Source: Chitinophagaceae bacterium
Lineage (GTDB): Bacteria; Bacteroidota; Bacteroidia; Chitinophagales; Chitinophagaceae
DNA: 64,000 nucleotides
Assembly: GCA_016702745.1 (NCBI GenBank)
Contig: JADJDJ010000002.1
Location: 1,116,001 to 1,180,000 of the forward strand
Direction: 5' to 3'
Shown: positions 45,272-54,522 of the stretch, in pieces
Layout of the letters: the number at the start of each line of letters is the position of its first letter
How positions within the stretch are numbered: position 1 is the first letter of the stretch
Program-made: the position numbers and the translations under genes
Notes under the pieces: generated by a model
Databases searched by the model: none
Told to the model about the DNA's origin: nothing
What the model saw: the letters and a program-made list of their open reading frames with translations, nothing else

Positions 45272-46717
45272 TTACATCTTCAAATCCGGTTTAATGTTCC
45301 GAACCCCCGTACTGGCACCGCCATTTAGTGTTAGATCCACGGGTTTATTCAGTTGCCAGGCACCCCGTGTAAAGTCTGGAATATCAATGGTTCTGGATTT
45401 TTTGGCAACCGATCTTTGGCTTAGCGGGAATACAGAACTCCAGGCTGCGGCATCATAAACATCCTGATCAAGTGGCAATCCATTTCTCAGACAATCGATC
45501 AAACGCCAGTCCATGATAAAATCCATACCGCCATGTCCGCCTACTTCCTTGGCAATGGATCCGATATGTTTAACAATCGGGGGAGCATATTTTTCTTCGA
45601 GTTGTTTGAGTTCTTCGGGTTTGAGCCAGCTATGACCAAAAGCCACTCTTTGGGGGCCGGGCCATTTTTGGGCCACTCCCTTGGTGCCGCTTACCAGGTG
45701 GATGCGGGAGTAAGGGCGAATGGTGGATACATCATGTTGGACCATGATCGTCTTGCCCTTGTTGCTGCGGATGAGCGTGGTGTTCATATTACCACGGAAA
45801 GGTTGATCAACATATTCCTTGAAGAATTCATCTTTTGCTGCCAGTTCCTTCGCCAGGTTATTCATGGTAAAGTCATTGGTACTCATGCTCACCAAATGTT
45901 CAAACTTATCTCCGCGGTTAATATCCATACATTGAGCTATCGGTCCAAGACCATGGGTGGGATAAAGATTTCCGTTCTGCCCGATATTTTCTTTCAGCCG
46001 CCACATATCCGCATAGGCTTTTTTATTAAAGAGCCAGTCCTTGGTGAGGTCATGGATATAGGCCCCTTCAGCATGTACAATTTCACCCAGCATTCCCTGC
46101 CGGGCCATATTCAAAGTAAGTAATTCAAAAAAATCGTAACAGCAATTCTCCAGCATCATGCAATGCTGTTTTGTTTTTTCAGAGGTTTCCACCAGTTCCC
46201 AGAGTTCATCCATTGTTTTCCCGGCAGGAACTTCTGTTGCCGCATGTTTCCCGTTTCGCATGGCAGCGAGGCAAACAGGGGTATGCATACTCCAGGGAGT
46301 GGCGGTATATACCAGATCCACTTCATTGCTTTCACAAAGTGCCTTCCATCCTTCATTCCCTGAAAATGCTTTGGCCCGGGGTCTTTTCATTTTCTCCAGT
46401 GTCTTTTGAGAGGCTTCTACACGGTCGGGGTATTTATCACAAAGCGCGGTTATTTCCAGTCCGTCGATATAACTCAGTCTTTCCACTGCATCAGACCCCC
46501 GCATACCCAGTCCGATGATACCCACTCTTACCGTTTGCAGTTTAGGAGCAGCGTATCCGCACATGTTGAAACCCTGTCCTTGTTTTTCTATTGCAGATGA
46601 TTGGTCCATCTGTTCGTCAGAAGGGCCGGTCAAATTGGCCCAGGCCGGGAGACCGGTAGCCATTACACCTCCACCAATGGCCAGACGTCGCAGGAATTTT
46701 CTTCTGTTATTATCCAT
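45272..46717 (-). CDS. Gfo/Idh/MocA family oxidoreductase, GH109-like
   Basis: 481 residues. A twin-arginine signal (NNRRKFLRRLAIGGG) means export in folded form. The NAD-binding motif is VGIIGLGMRGSDAVERL near residue 65. The catalytic region has ATEVPAGKTMDELW, MLENCCYDFFELL and HAEGAYIHDLTKDW, the last typical of GH109 alpha-N-acetylgalactosaminidases, which hydrolyse through an NAD-dependent oxidation-elimination route. The lower part contains YPTHGLGPIAQCMDINRGDKF. Length fits GH109 (about 440-480). The substrate is inferred from the family; other secreted Gfo/Idh/MocA enzymes remain possible. Confidence 0.82.
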   Translation of the reverse strand: MDNNRRKFLRRLAIGGGVMATGLPAWANLTGPSDEQMDQSSAIEKQGQGFNMCGYAAPKLQTVRVGIIGLGMRGSDAVERLSYIDGLEITALCDKYPDRVEASQKTLEKMKRPRAKAFSGNEGWKALCESNEVDLVYTATPWSMHTPVCLAAMRNGKHAATEVPAGKTMDELWELVETSEKTKQHCMMLENCCYDFFELLTLNMARQGMLGEIVHAEGAYIHDLTKDWLFNKKAYADMWRLKENIGQNGNLYPTHGLGPIAQCMDINRGDKFEHLVSMSTNDFTMNNLAKELAAKDEFFKEYVDQPFRGNMNTTLIRSNKGKTIMVQHDVSTIRPYSRIHLVSGTKGVAQKWPGPQRVAFGHSWLKPEELKQLEEKYAPPIVKHIGSIAKEVGGHGGMDFIMDWRLIDCLRNGLPLDQDVYDAAAWSSVFPLSQRSVAKKSRTIDIPDFTRGAWQLNKPVDLTLNGGASTGVRNIKPDLKM

Positions 46718-46802
46718 ACAGCATTAATTGTTGATGCAATATCAACATTAATTGCCTTGAAAAATGCAGAAAATAAAAAAAGGGCAATCGTTTGAGGTAG
46801 GA

Positions 46803-47477
46803 TTATTCATCCAGCAGGTCTGGTCTTCTGGCAGCCGTACGCTGCAGGGATTGTTCATGCCGCCACTCTTCTATTTTCCGGTGGTCGCCGCTCATCAGGA
46901 TATCAGGCACTTTCCAGCCTTTGAAGTCAACAGGCCTGGTATACGGGAGGGGCTAATAAATTATCCTGGAACGAATCGGTGAGGGCCGAGGTTTCATCAT
47001 TCAACACTCCTGGCAGCAGGCGGCCACTGGCATCCCCGTGGATAGCGGCCGGAATTTCCCCACCGCTTAAAACATAATCACCAATGGAAATCTCCCTCGT
47101 CACAAATTGCTGGCGGATCCTTTCATCAATCCCTTTATAATGACCACAGATCATTAGCAGCCTTTTTTCAATGAAAAGCCATTGACCATTTTCTGGTTCA
47201 GCCTTTCTCCGTCGGGAGTGAGATAAATGATATCGTCAAATGCTGCTGAGGAGGATAATTCTTCGATGGCTTTCGCCAGGGGTTCGCACATCATCACCAT
47301 ACCGGCACCCCCGCCATACTGGTAGTCGTCTACCTGTCCGTATTCATTCACGGCCCATTTTCTGAGAGGATGCACCTGAACCGAGAGCAGGCCCTTCTCC
47401 TGTGCCCTTTTCATCATGCTGTGCTGCAGGGGGCTTTCCAGCAATTCGGGAATCACGGTCAGAATATCGATATGCAT
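46803..47477 (-). CDS. trmD: tRNA (guanine37-N1)-methyltransferase (two frame breaks)
   Basis: About 225 residues when restored, the usual TrmD length. The N-terminal part (MHIDILTVIPELLESPL, DYQYGGGAGMVMM, YLTPDGERLNQK) stops at 47154. The next frame carries MICGHYKGIDERI, REISIGDYVLSGGE and LLPGVLNDETSAL. The last frame gives RPVDFKGWKVPDILMSGDH and ends at the TAA at 46803. The breaks are a T-run at 47163-47168 (one short) and the TGGTATAC region at 46934-46943 (two bases short). TrmD forms the deep trefoil knot that binds AdoMet and methylates G37 to prevent frameshifting. It is essential in most bacteria, so real inactivation is unlikely. Confidence 0.88.
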
Positions 47478-47517
47478 CCCGCAAACCTACTTAAATTTTC
47501 AGCAATAAATCCGGGGA

Positions 47518-47899
47518 TCAGTTGCCGCTGACTTCAACTGTTGTGCGTGACTCGTTCACATTTTTTGTCTTTTGCGATCACCTGTATTTTGTAGTTCACG
47601 CCGGCGGCTGCGGTGATCACCTGGTTGAAAGCGGTAGTGGAAGCGGCAGGATAAAGATGCATATCCATCAGCAGGCTGCCGGTACTGATATTGCTGACAT
47701 GTATATGTACTTCGGCAATATAATTGTTATCGGAAATGGTTCCGCTGATGGGGATCGGCTGGCCGGCTGCAAAGTTTTGTCCGTTCACCGGACTGTTCAG
47801 CGTGATGACCGGAAAAACAGTATCAGCAGCCGTTTCATCATTCTTTGTGCAACCACTCACTGTTAGTAAAAAAAGGCCTGCGATACCCAAAATTTTCAT
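47518..47899 (-). CDS. Small lipoprotein with Ig-like domain (frameshifted near end)
   Basis: About 126 residues when restored. A lipoprotein signal (LFLLTVSGCTKN, Cys about residue 17) is followed by an Ig-like/DUF4625-type beta domain (FPVITLNSPVNGQNF, ISGTISDNNYIAEVHIHV, YKIQVIAKD). The end reads KKCERVTHNS in the present frame; removing one base from the T-run at 47561-47566 gives DKNVNESRTTVEVSGN and a stop at 47518, a natural beta-strand ending. Membrane-anchored, function unknown. It is the second of two genes after the cbb3 operon terminator. Confidence 0.7.
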
Positions 47900-47923
47900 A
47901 CCCTGAAATTAATCATTGTTCCT

Positions 47924-47954
47924 TAAAAAAGTAACCCCCGGGGAACCGGGGGTT
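47924..47954 (-). terminator. Intrinsic terminator of the cbb3 operon
   Basis: Read on the minus strand: AACCCCCGG, loop TTCC, CCGGGGGTT, then AC and six T. It lies about 130 bp beyond the SafE-type gene, the last gene of the operon. Confidence 0.85.
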
Positions 47955-48082
47955 GTACAGAAACAAAAACCAACAATAACCCTTTCGGGCTTATTTGTGC
48001 ATATTTTCAGGGTAAATGTACTGTTGAAGCCCAATCGCAATATTGATATTGATCAGTTCGGGGATTGAGAGAAATCAATTTT

Positions 48083-48796
48083 TCAGGGATGGCAGTTCTG
48101 GGCATCACCGGAAGCCTGTGGCAATTCCGGACTGATAAAGGGAATGCCCAGGTTCAGTCCGCGAAGGATCAGTAATACACCCATGATCGAAACAAAGAAA
48201 GGAACCATTTTCCGGAAGCCTGCTCTGAGTTCCGGTTTGATCATGAGTCCGGCATAGCCTACCAGCATCATGGCCGGAAGAGTACCCGCTCCAAAGCTGG
48301 CCATGAAACCCGTGCTTTCTGCTACAGACGTAAAGGAAAGGGATGTTGCCAGTGCAATGTATACCATGCCGCAGGGGAGTAGCCCGTTGGCCATTCCCAA
48401 CAGCAGGAATCCACTGATACTGGTGGAGGATTTCAAGATCCGAATAATCAGTTGCTGCACGCCCATATACATTTTGGAGAGCAGGGGCACACGGATATTT
48501 TTTTTCTGGATGAAATAGAGTGCCGCCATCAGGAGTACAATGATTCCCATGATGATGGAAAACCATTGCTGGTAACCTGCGATATAAAGGGTTCGGCCCG
48601 CCAGCCCAAACAGTAAACCGATCAGTGAGTAAGTAATGATCCTTCCTGCCTGGTAAAGGAAAAGGGCCAGCAGCTTACCTGTTTTCGAAAAATGATGCAC
48701 CGGCAAAGCCATGCTCAAGGGTCCGCACATCCCCATACAATGCAGGCTGCCCGCCGCACCGAGTGTAAAACCAGCTATGGCGGTTGTCCATATCAT
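48083..48796 (-). CDS. SafE/UreH-type membrane protein of the cbb3 operon
   Basis: 237 residues with about six membrane helices. The N-terminal motif GSLHCMGMCGPLSMALPV carries the CxxxC and His typical of the TauE/SafE-UreH-like branch found in cco and copper-handling clusters. A second repeat-like motif is MANGLLPCGMVYIALATSL. It is thought to help deliver copper to, or assemble, cbb3 oxidase; this role is by genomic context. Its start touches the stop of ccoH at 48796. Last gene of the operon. Intact. Confidence 0.82.
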   Translation of the reverse strand: MIWTTAIAGFTLGAAGSLHCMGMCGPLSMALPVHHFSKTGKLLALFLYQAGRIITYSLIGLLFGLAGRTLYIAGYQQWFSIIMGIIVLLMAALYFIQKKNIRVPLLSKMYMGVQQLIIRILKSSTSISGFLLLGMANGLLPCGMVYIALATSLSFTSVAESTGFMASFGAGTLPAMMLVGYAGLMIKPELRAGFRKMVPFFVSIMGVLLILRGLNLGIPFISPELPQASGDAQNCHP

Positions 48797-49232
48797 TACA
48801 GAACGGTGAGTTGTTTTTCTGAGTAATAGTTCTTGCTGCCATCCTTCCAGTTGATCTTTACGGTATAGTTACCGGGTTCCACTTCCCGGAGGGTAAAGGA
48901 CTGAAATGCCTCCTGATCGGTCTGCAGCACAAATTTCTTATCCTTTTTTTCATTGTAAGCGCAATAGAACCAAACCTCACCGGTCACGGTTTTGCTTTCA
49001 TTTCTGCAGGCAACTGCAGGTGGATCCCTGTTTCGTTCTGTAACAGGGTAACCGCAGACGAAAGGTTGTTGGCTTCCCTTGTACCATCGATCTGCTGCTG
49101 AAAGCGGAGTTCTTCCTTGTAGTAGTCTTTTTCCACCAGCTCAAAATTGGTGGTCACGGAACGGTACACCAGAAATCCCATTCCCGCGGCGAATACCAGA
49201 AAGGTCAGCAGTAATTTATTTCCCCAGTTCAT
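48796..49232 (-). CDS. ccoH: FixH/CcoH cbb3 oxidase assembly protein (frameshifted)
   Basis: About 145 residues when restored. The ATG at 49232 (MNWGNKLLLTFLVFAAGMGF) gives one N-terminal membrane anchor, then FELVEKDYYKEELRFQQQID, a FixH hallmark. The frame stops at 48984 after EMKAKP; adding one T to the run at 48990-48993 joins KAKTVTGEVWFYCAY to QSFTLREVEPGNYTVKINW and the stop at 48796. The periplasmic beta domain is complete. It is needed for cbb3 assembly or stability in other bacteria. It lies 10 bp after ccoG. Confidence 0.85.
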
Positions 49233-49242
49233 AAAGAATGAT

Positions 49243-50681
49243 TTAATCAAATTTGAAGGGTCCGGTAAAATTTGTTTTCAAAGTGGTGACTCTTTGTTCA
49301 CCGTTATAAAGCCCGATACGCAGTTTCATTTTTCTTCCGGTTACATAAGACCTCGGCAGCACCACAAAGAAAGAACCGGTGGCCTGGTCTTCCTGTTTCA
49401 GATGGATGCTGGTGGCGCCTACCAGTTCAATTTTTCCGGATTGCGCGGCTTCACCTTCCAGCCGAAGTGTAACAGGCATATCGTTGATCGTTTTGTTGAT
49501 CACTTTAATATTGAAAAGGTTACTCAGGCTGTCGGTTCCTCTTTCCTGATAAGTAAGCCCTTTTGTACGAAGAATGGTGCCATCAATGTCTTTTCGGCTG
49601 CTCCGTAACCGGGTCCGGATGCCCGACAAAATGATCAGCAGAAAAGTATAGAACCGCATCCTTCCGGTATACCTGAGTTTTTTTCCTTCCGAAATTCCGG
49701 CTTCCGAGGCATATCGAACCAGTCCGGTGGGTTTGTTCACCGCAATCATCATGACATTACAGGCATCGATACAGGCCGTGCAGCCCACACATTCCATCTG
49801 GGTGCCGTTGCGGATATCGATGCCGGTTGGACAAACCTTCACACACTGAAAGCAGTCGATACAATCGCCCTGACTGAGCTGTGCTTCCTGCTGTTTCTTG
49901 TATTTGCCTCTGGGTTCACCCCGTTGATGGTCATACGCCACGATCATAGAGTTACGGTCAAGCAAAACACTTTGCAGTCTTCCGTAAGGACAAACTACCG
50001 TACAGGCCTGTTCCCTGAAGAAGGCGTATACGGCATAAAAGATGGCAGAGAAAATAATAATCGCCAGAAATCCCACTATGTGTTCGCTTACCGGCTCGCT
50101 GATGATTTTTTTAAGTTCATCGATGCCGATAATATAGGCCAGGAAAAAGTTGGCGATGATAAAGGACAGCAGAAAGAATACAAAGTGTTTAAGGACCTTT
50201 TTGCGGATCTTCTCACTGGTCCAGGGAGATTTGTTGAGCAGTTTCTGACGGCCCGCATCCCCTTCGATCAGGTACTCCGCCTTGCGAAAAAGCATTTCCA
50301 TGAAAATGGTTTGTGGACAAACCCAGCCGCAGAACAAACGGCCGAATGCTGCAGTGAACAATACGATGAAGATGATAAAGGTCACCATCGTCAAACCGAA
50401 GATCATGAAATCCTGCGGCCAGAAGATCTTGCCGAAGATGATGAATTTGGCTTCCGGAATATTAAAGAGGAATAAAGGGCGGCCGTTGAGTTTGATAAAA
50501 GGGAGTGTAAAGAAAAGGGCAAAGAATCCCCAGCTTACCCAGGAACGGATATTGTAGAATTTTCCTTTCGGTTTCTGGGCAAAAACCCACTTCCTTTTGC
50601 CTTTCTCGTCAACGGTTGCTATCCGGTCACGGAAAGATTCAGGTTCCTGGGTGGTTGTTGTTTCTGTTTTTCGTTGTTCAT
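49243..50681 (-). CDS. ccoG: CcoG/RdxA cytochrome c oxidase accessory protein (frameshifted start)
   Basis: About 479 residues when restored. Start ATG 50681 reads MNNEK; the frame then shifts in a T5 run at 50667-50671 to TETTTTQEPESFRDR. Next come membrane helices (WGFFALFFTLPFIKLNGRP, MIFGLTMVTFIIFIVLF), FCGWVCPQTIFMEML, and two 4Fe-4S motifs (CIDCFQCVKVCPTGIDI and CVGCTACIDACNVMM). A C-terminal FixG Ig-like domain follows (LSNLFNIKVINKT). CcoG reduces or handles copper for cbb3 oxidase assembly in other organisms. It starts 4 bp beyond the ccoP stop. The iron-sulfur ligands are intact. Confidence 0.92.
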
Positions 50682-50685
50682 CACA

Positions 50686-51893
50686 TCAGCTTTTCTTCGA
50701 AGCAAGTTCCGGCAGTTCGAGAAACTGCCGGTAACTTAGGTTACATACCTGCTTTTTAGCAGTGGTATCCGCAGGAGCAGCAGTTGCATCTTCTGTATAA
50801 AGCGTGCCCTGTGGTTCTCTTGCATTGGCAGGCTTGGTACCCCGCAATGATTTTACATAACTGGACACCTGGGCAATCTGTTTGGGAGAAAGATCATCTT
50901 TCCAGCTGCGCATTCCCTTGGCGGTTCCGTATTTGATCGTTTTGAAAATATCTTTGATACTGCCGCCATATAACCAGTAATCATCTGTGAGGTTAGGTCC
51001 TACCGCATTTCCTCCTCCTTCCGGTGTGTGGCAGGCGGGGCATTTGGAAGGTCGGTAAAGATGGCTTTACCAGCCTGAAGGTCTTCAGCAGCCGTCATAT
51101 ATTTGACCGTGTTCTCATCTACGATCTCCCCCTTTTTCTTCAGGTATTCCTGTACTTTTTGTTCTGCTTTTGCCATCGATGTTTCATATTCTTCCTTGCT
51201 GGATGGCCCTGTATGTGATACATGGAAACGCCAGAGGTATACCGCTGCAAAAATGATACAGAGATAGAAACCATATAACCACCAGGGGGGAAGACGGTTG
51301 TTCAGTTCCCGGATACCATCGTAGTCGTGACCCAGATCCAGGTCGGCTTCCTGACTAACCGGACGGAGTTTATTGATACGGTCCCACCAGCTGAGCCGGT
51401 TGGCCTTTTCCTGTTCAGCGACTATTTTTTCTTCTTCTGTGATGGGTGCAGCAACCCTTTCTTTTTCCTGTTTCAGCAGGAAACGGATATTGAGCAACAT
51501 GCCAATGATCACCAGCAGTTCAAGGAAAAGTACCGATACCATGATATAGAATGTACTGGCTTCCATTCCGGCGATTGTTTTGGCAGCCTTGGGTGCGGCT
51601 GCAGTATCCTGCCCGAAAACGGTGGAAGCCAGCAGCAGCAGGGCCAGGGTAGCCAGTGGCTTTGCATTTTTGGCAGCCAGTCTTTTCTTCAATTTCACAT
51701 CCGCAGCACCGATCATGATATTGGCCAGGATACCAATGATCACCAGCAATACCATCATGAGTACCAGTAAGGTTACAGCCAGTGGATTGCTGAATACAGA
51801 TGGTTCGGGCGGACCCGCAGCCCAAACCGGCCGGGGGTTGAATAAGAGCAGCATGGTCAGTAGACCGGCAATATATCTTAGGTTGTTTCGCAT
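50686..51893 (-). CDS. ccoP: cbb3 oxidase subunit III, cytochrome c (frameshifted)
   Basis: About 402 residues when restored. Several hydrophobic segments (SNPLAVTLLVLMMVLLVIIG; MLLNIRFLL) precede the CcoP N-terminal domain (RLPPWWLYGFYLCIIFAAVY). A coiled stretch is followed by one cytochrome c domain. The frame breaks at 51038-51045, just before the heme site: the next frame gives CPACHTPEGGGNAVGPN, then DYWLYGGSIKDIFKTI and GMRSWKDDLSPKQ, the Met heme ligand being near MRSW. Classical proteobacterial CcoP has two heme sites; only one is seen here, as in other Bacteroidota. Ends ELASKKS at 50686. It passes electrons to CcoNO. Confidence 0.88.
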
Positions 51894-51916
51894 ATAGAAA
51901 ACATTACAGGGTTTAG

Positions 51917-52084
51917 TTAATTGGATTGGTCGAGTGGCATTTGGCTTACTTCCTTAAAATCTGACTTCTTTGTTTTTAACACCCAGATCAGCATACCGGC
52001 AAAGAACATGAAGCAGATTGTCAGCGACAGCAGACCCATGAAGTCCACTCCGCTCACTTTTTCCAGGTAATTGATGAATTTCAT
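51917..52084 (-). CDS. ccoQ: CcoQ-like small cbb3 oxidase subunit
   Basis: 55 residues, one membrane helix: MKFINYLEKVSGVDFMG, then LSLTICFMFFAGMLIWVL, then a charged tail ending MPLDQSN. It lies 10 bp after the CcoNO stop and 23 bp before ccoP, exactly where ccoQ belongs. CcoQ stabilises the cbb3 complex in other bacteria. Sequence conservation in this family is low, so the call rests on size, topology and position. Confidence 0.85.
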   Translation of the reverse strand: MKFINYLEKVSGVDFMGLLSLTICFMFFAGMLIWVLKTKKSDFKEVSQMPLDQSN

Positions 52085-52094
52085 TTTTGTTCGT

Positions 52095-54232
52095 TTATTT
52101 ATTGATGGCCACGGGTTTGGGTTCTGCCTGAATATCCCTGCCCAGTCTCTGCAGGTAGGCGATCAGCGCGATTATTTCCTTATTAGGAGCTGTTTCAATC
52201 TGGTCTTTTTTCAGGCTGGCCGCTATTTGATTCGCCTGTTTCATGAGGTCTGCGTTGGCGATTTGATCATATCCTTTAGGATAAGGAACCCCCAGGGTGC
52301 GCATGGCCCTTATTTTGGCGGGTGTACTGCTGGTGTCGAGCTTGTTCTTCAGCAACCAGATATATCGCGGCATGATGGATCCTGGTGAAGTGGAAGTAGG
52401 ATCATACATATGGTTATAGTGCCATGAATCCGGACGCCTGTTCTTATCGGAGCCTTCGCGTGCCAGATCGGGACCGGTACGTTTGCTTCCCCACTGGAAC
52501 GGATGATCATAGACAAACTCACCGGCCTTGGAATAATCACCATACCGGGCCACTTCATCACGGAAGGGTCGGATCATTTGTGAGTGACACAGGTAGCATC
52601 CTTCCCGGATATAAATATCACGGCCCTGCAGTTCGAGTGGTGTATAAGGTTTCACACTGGCGAGGGTGGGTACATTTGATTTCACCAGGAAAGTGGGAAT
52701 CATTTGAACCAGTCCGCCGATGGCCACCACGATCAGGCTTAGTACAGGCATGGTCACCGGCTTTCTTTCTATCACACGGTGCCAGTATTCCTTTTTATGA
52801 CTCGTTTCTTTTACTAAAGGAGCTGCTTCTGCTTCTTCATTCGGGATGAAACGGCCTTTGGCAATTGTTTTCCAGATATTGTACACCATTATCAGGGCAC
52901 CTGTGAGGTATAATGTTCCGCCGATACTTCTGGCCCAGTACATGGGTTTGATATTGGTAACGGTTTGCATGAAGTCGAACTTGAGCTGTCCTTCGGGAGT
53001 GAATTGTTTCCACATGATGCTCTGCTCAAAACCGGCCCAGTACAAGGGAACCGCATAAATGATGATACCGATGGTGCCCAGCCAGAAGTGATTGGTGGCC
53101 AGTTTTTTTGAATAAAGGGTTGTTCCCCACATTTTGGGGATCATATAATAAAGAATGGCAAAGGCAAGAAAACCGTTCCAGCCCAAACCGCCGATATGCA
53201 CGTGGGCGATGGTCCAGTCGCTGAAATGGGAAATGGCATTTACATTTTTCAGGCTCAGCATCGGCCCTTCAAATGTGCTCATCCCATAACAGGTAATGGC
53301 CACTACCATGAATTTAAGAACAGGATCTTCCCTTACTTTATCCCAGGCGCGCGGAGGGTGAACAATCCGTTGAGCATACCGCCCCAACTGGGAGCGATCA
53401 GCATGATGGAGAATACTACCCCTAAGGATTGTGCCCAGTCGGGCAATGCCGTATACAACAGGTGGTGAGGCCCTGCCCAGATATAAATAAAGATCAGTGC
53501 CCAGAAGTGAATGATGGAGAGTCGGTAGGAGTACACCGGCCGGTTAGCAGCTTTGGGAAGAAAATAATACATGAGACCCAATACCGGTGTGGTTAAAAAG
53601 AAAGCCACGGCATTGTGACCGTACCACCATTGCACCAGCGCATCCTGCACCCCTGCATACCAGCTATAGCTTTTCAGGGCAGAAACCGGGATTTCAATAG
53701 AGTTTACAATATGGAGCATGGCCACGGTAACCCAGGTGGCGATATAAAACCAGATGGCAACATAGAGGTGTTTCTCCCTTCTTTTGAGGATAGTGCCAAA
53801 CATATTGATACCAAATACCACCCACACCAGGGTGATGGCGATATCGATGGGCCACTCCAGTTCGGCATATTCCTTACCGGTTGTTTTTCCCATCAGCAGG
53901 GTAATGGCGGCGGCAGCAATAATGGCCTGCCAGCCCCAGAAATGCACCCAGCTCAGTTTATCACTGTACATCCGGGCCTTACAAAGTCTTTGCAGCGAAT
54001 AATAAATTCCTGCAAAAGAGGCATTTCCCACAAAGGCAAATATGATGGCGTTGGTGTGCAGGGGCCGGAGACGACCAAAGGTGGTGGCCGCAAGATTTAA
54101 ACTGGCCGCCGGATAGTAGATCTGGATGGCAGCCCAAAGACCTGCCAGCATCCCTACCACGCCAAACAGGATAGTGGCTAAACCAAAGGCCCGTACAATC
54201 TTGTTGTCATAATAGAACTTTTCAACTTGCAT
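52095..54232 (-). CDS. ccoNO: Fused cbb3 oxidase subunits I and II (CcoN-CcoO; frameshifted)
   Basis: About 712 residues when restored. The CcoN part (1 to about 480) has the heme b/b3 and CuB histidines in RPLHTNAIIFAFVG, QWWYGHNAVAFFL, AGPHHLLYTALPDW and DWTIAHVHIGGLGWNG. The CcoO part carries the heme c site REGCYLCHSQMIRPFRDE, then a monoheme domain to the end. The frame stops at 53333 after LFTLRAPGIK; restoring one G near 53347-53353 (CCGCGCGCC to CCGCGGCGCC) joins LFTLRGAWDKVRED. The N-O fusion is typical of Bacteroidota. It is the catalytic core of the high-affinity terminal oxidase. Confidence 0.93.
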
Positions 54233-54244
54233 AACCGGTTTTAT

Positions 54245-54427
54245 TTATTGTGTTTTGGTAATCCGATGCGTTTGTTTGGGAACAGCGGGTTTGTCATCAA
54301 AAAGGATCCGGGAGGCAGGAGAATAATCGTCCTCAAACTGGCCGGATTTCACCCCCCACAAAAAGGCAATCAGGAAGACTGCGGCAACAGAAATGCTGGC
54401 TATAAGGAGTATCAGTATTACACTCAT
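54245..54427 (-). CDS. ccoS: CcoS cbb3 oxidase maturation protein
   Basis: 60 residues: one membrane helix (MSVILILLIASISVAAVFLI, continuing AFLWGVKSGQFEDD) followed by SPASRILFDD. The W-x-x-x-x-GQFDD-like motif after the helix is the family hallmark. Required for heme and copper insertion in cbb3 oxidases elsewhere. It sits 12 bp before ccoNO and after ccoI. Confidence 0.9.
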   Translation of the reverse strand: MSVILILLIASISVAAVFLIAFLWGVKSGQFEDDYSPASRILFDDKPAVPKQTHRITKTQ

Positions 54428-54522
54428 GCTGGTTTTTGCCTCCTGCTGTCCGAAGGCGTGTAAAAGTATTTTGGGGCTGGTCTATGGGATATAAGGAGCA
54501 TCAACGCCGGAACTGATTTTAA

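Noticed and set aside
47534..47570. Native C-terminus KKCERVTHNS of the lipoprotein
   Set aside because: The neighbouring frame gives a beta-strand ending and stop after removing one T from a run of six, matching the pattern of errors in this stretch.
54482..54522. C-terminal extension of the copper ATPase ending DAPYIP
   Set aside because: That frame is out of register after the break near 54745; the correct frame ends earlier with a normal helix and LLPGKRTT.
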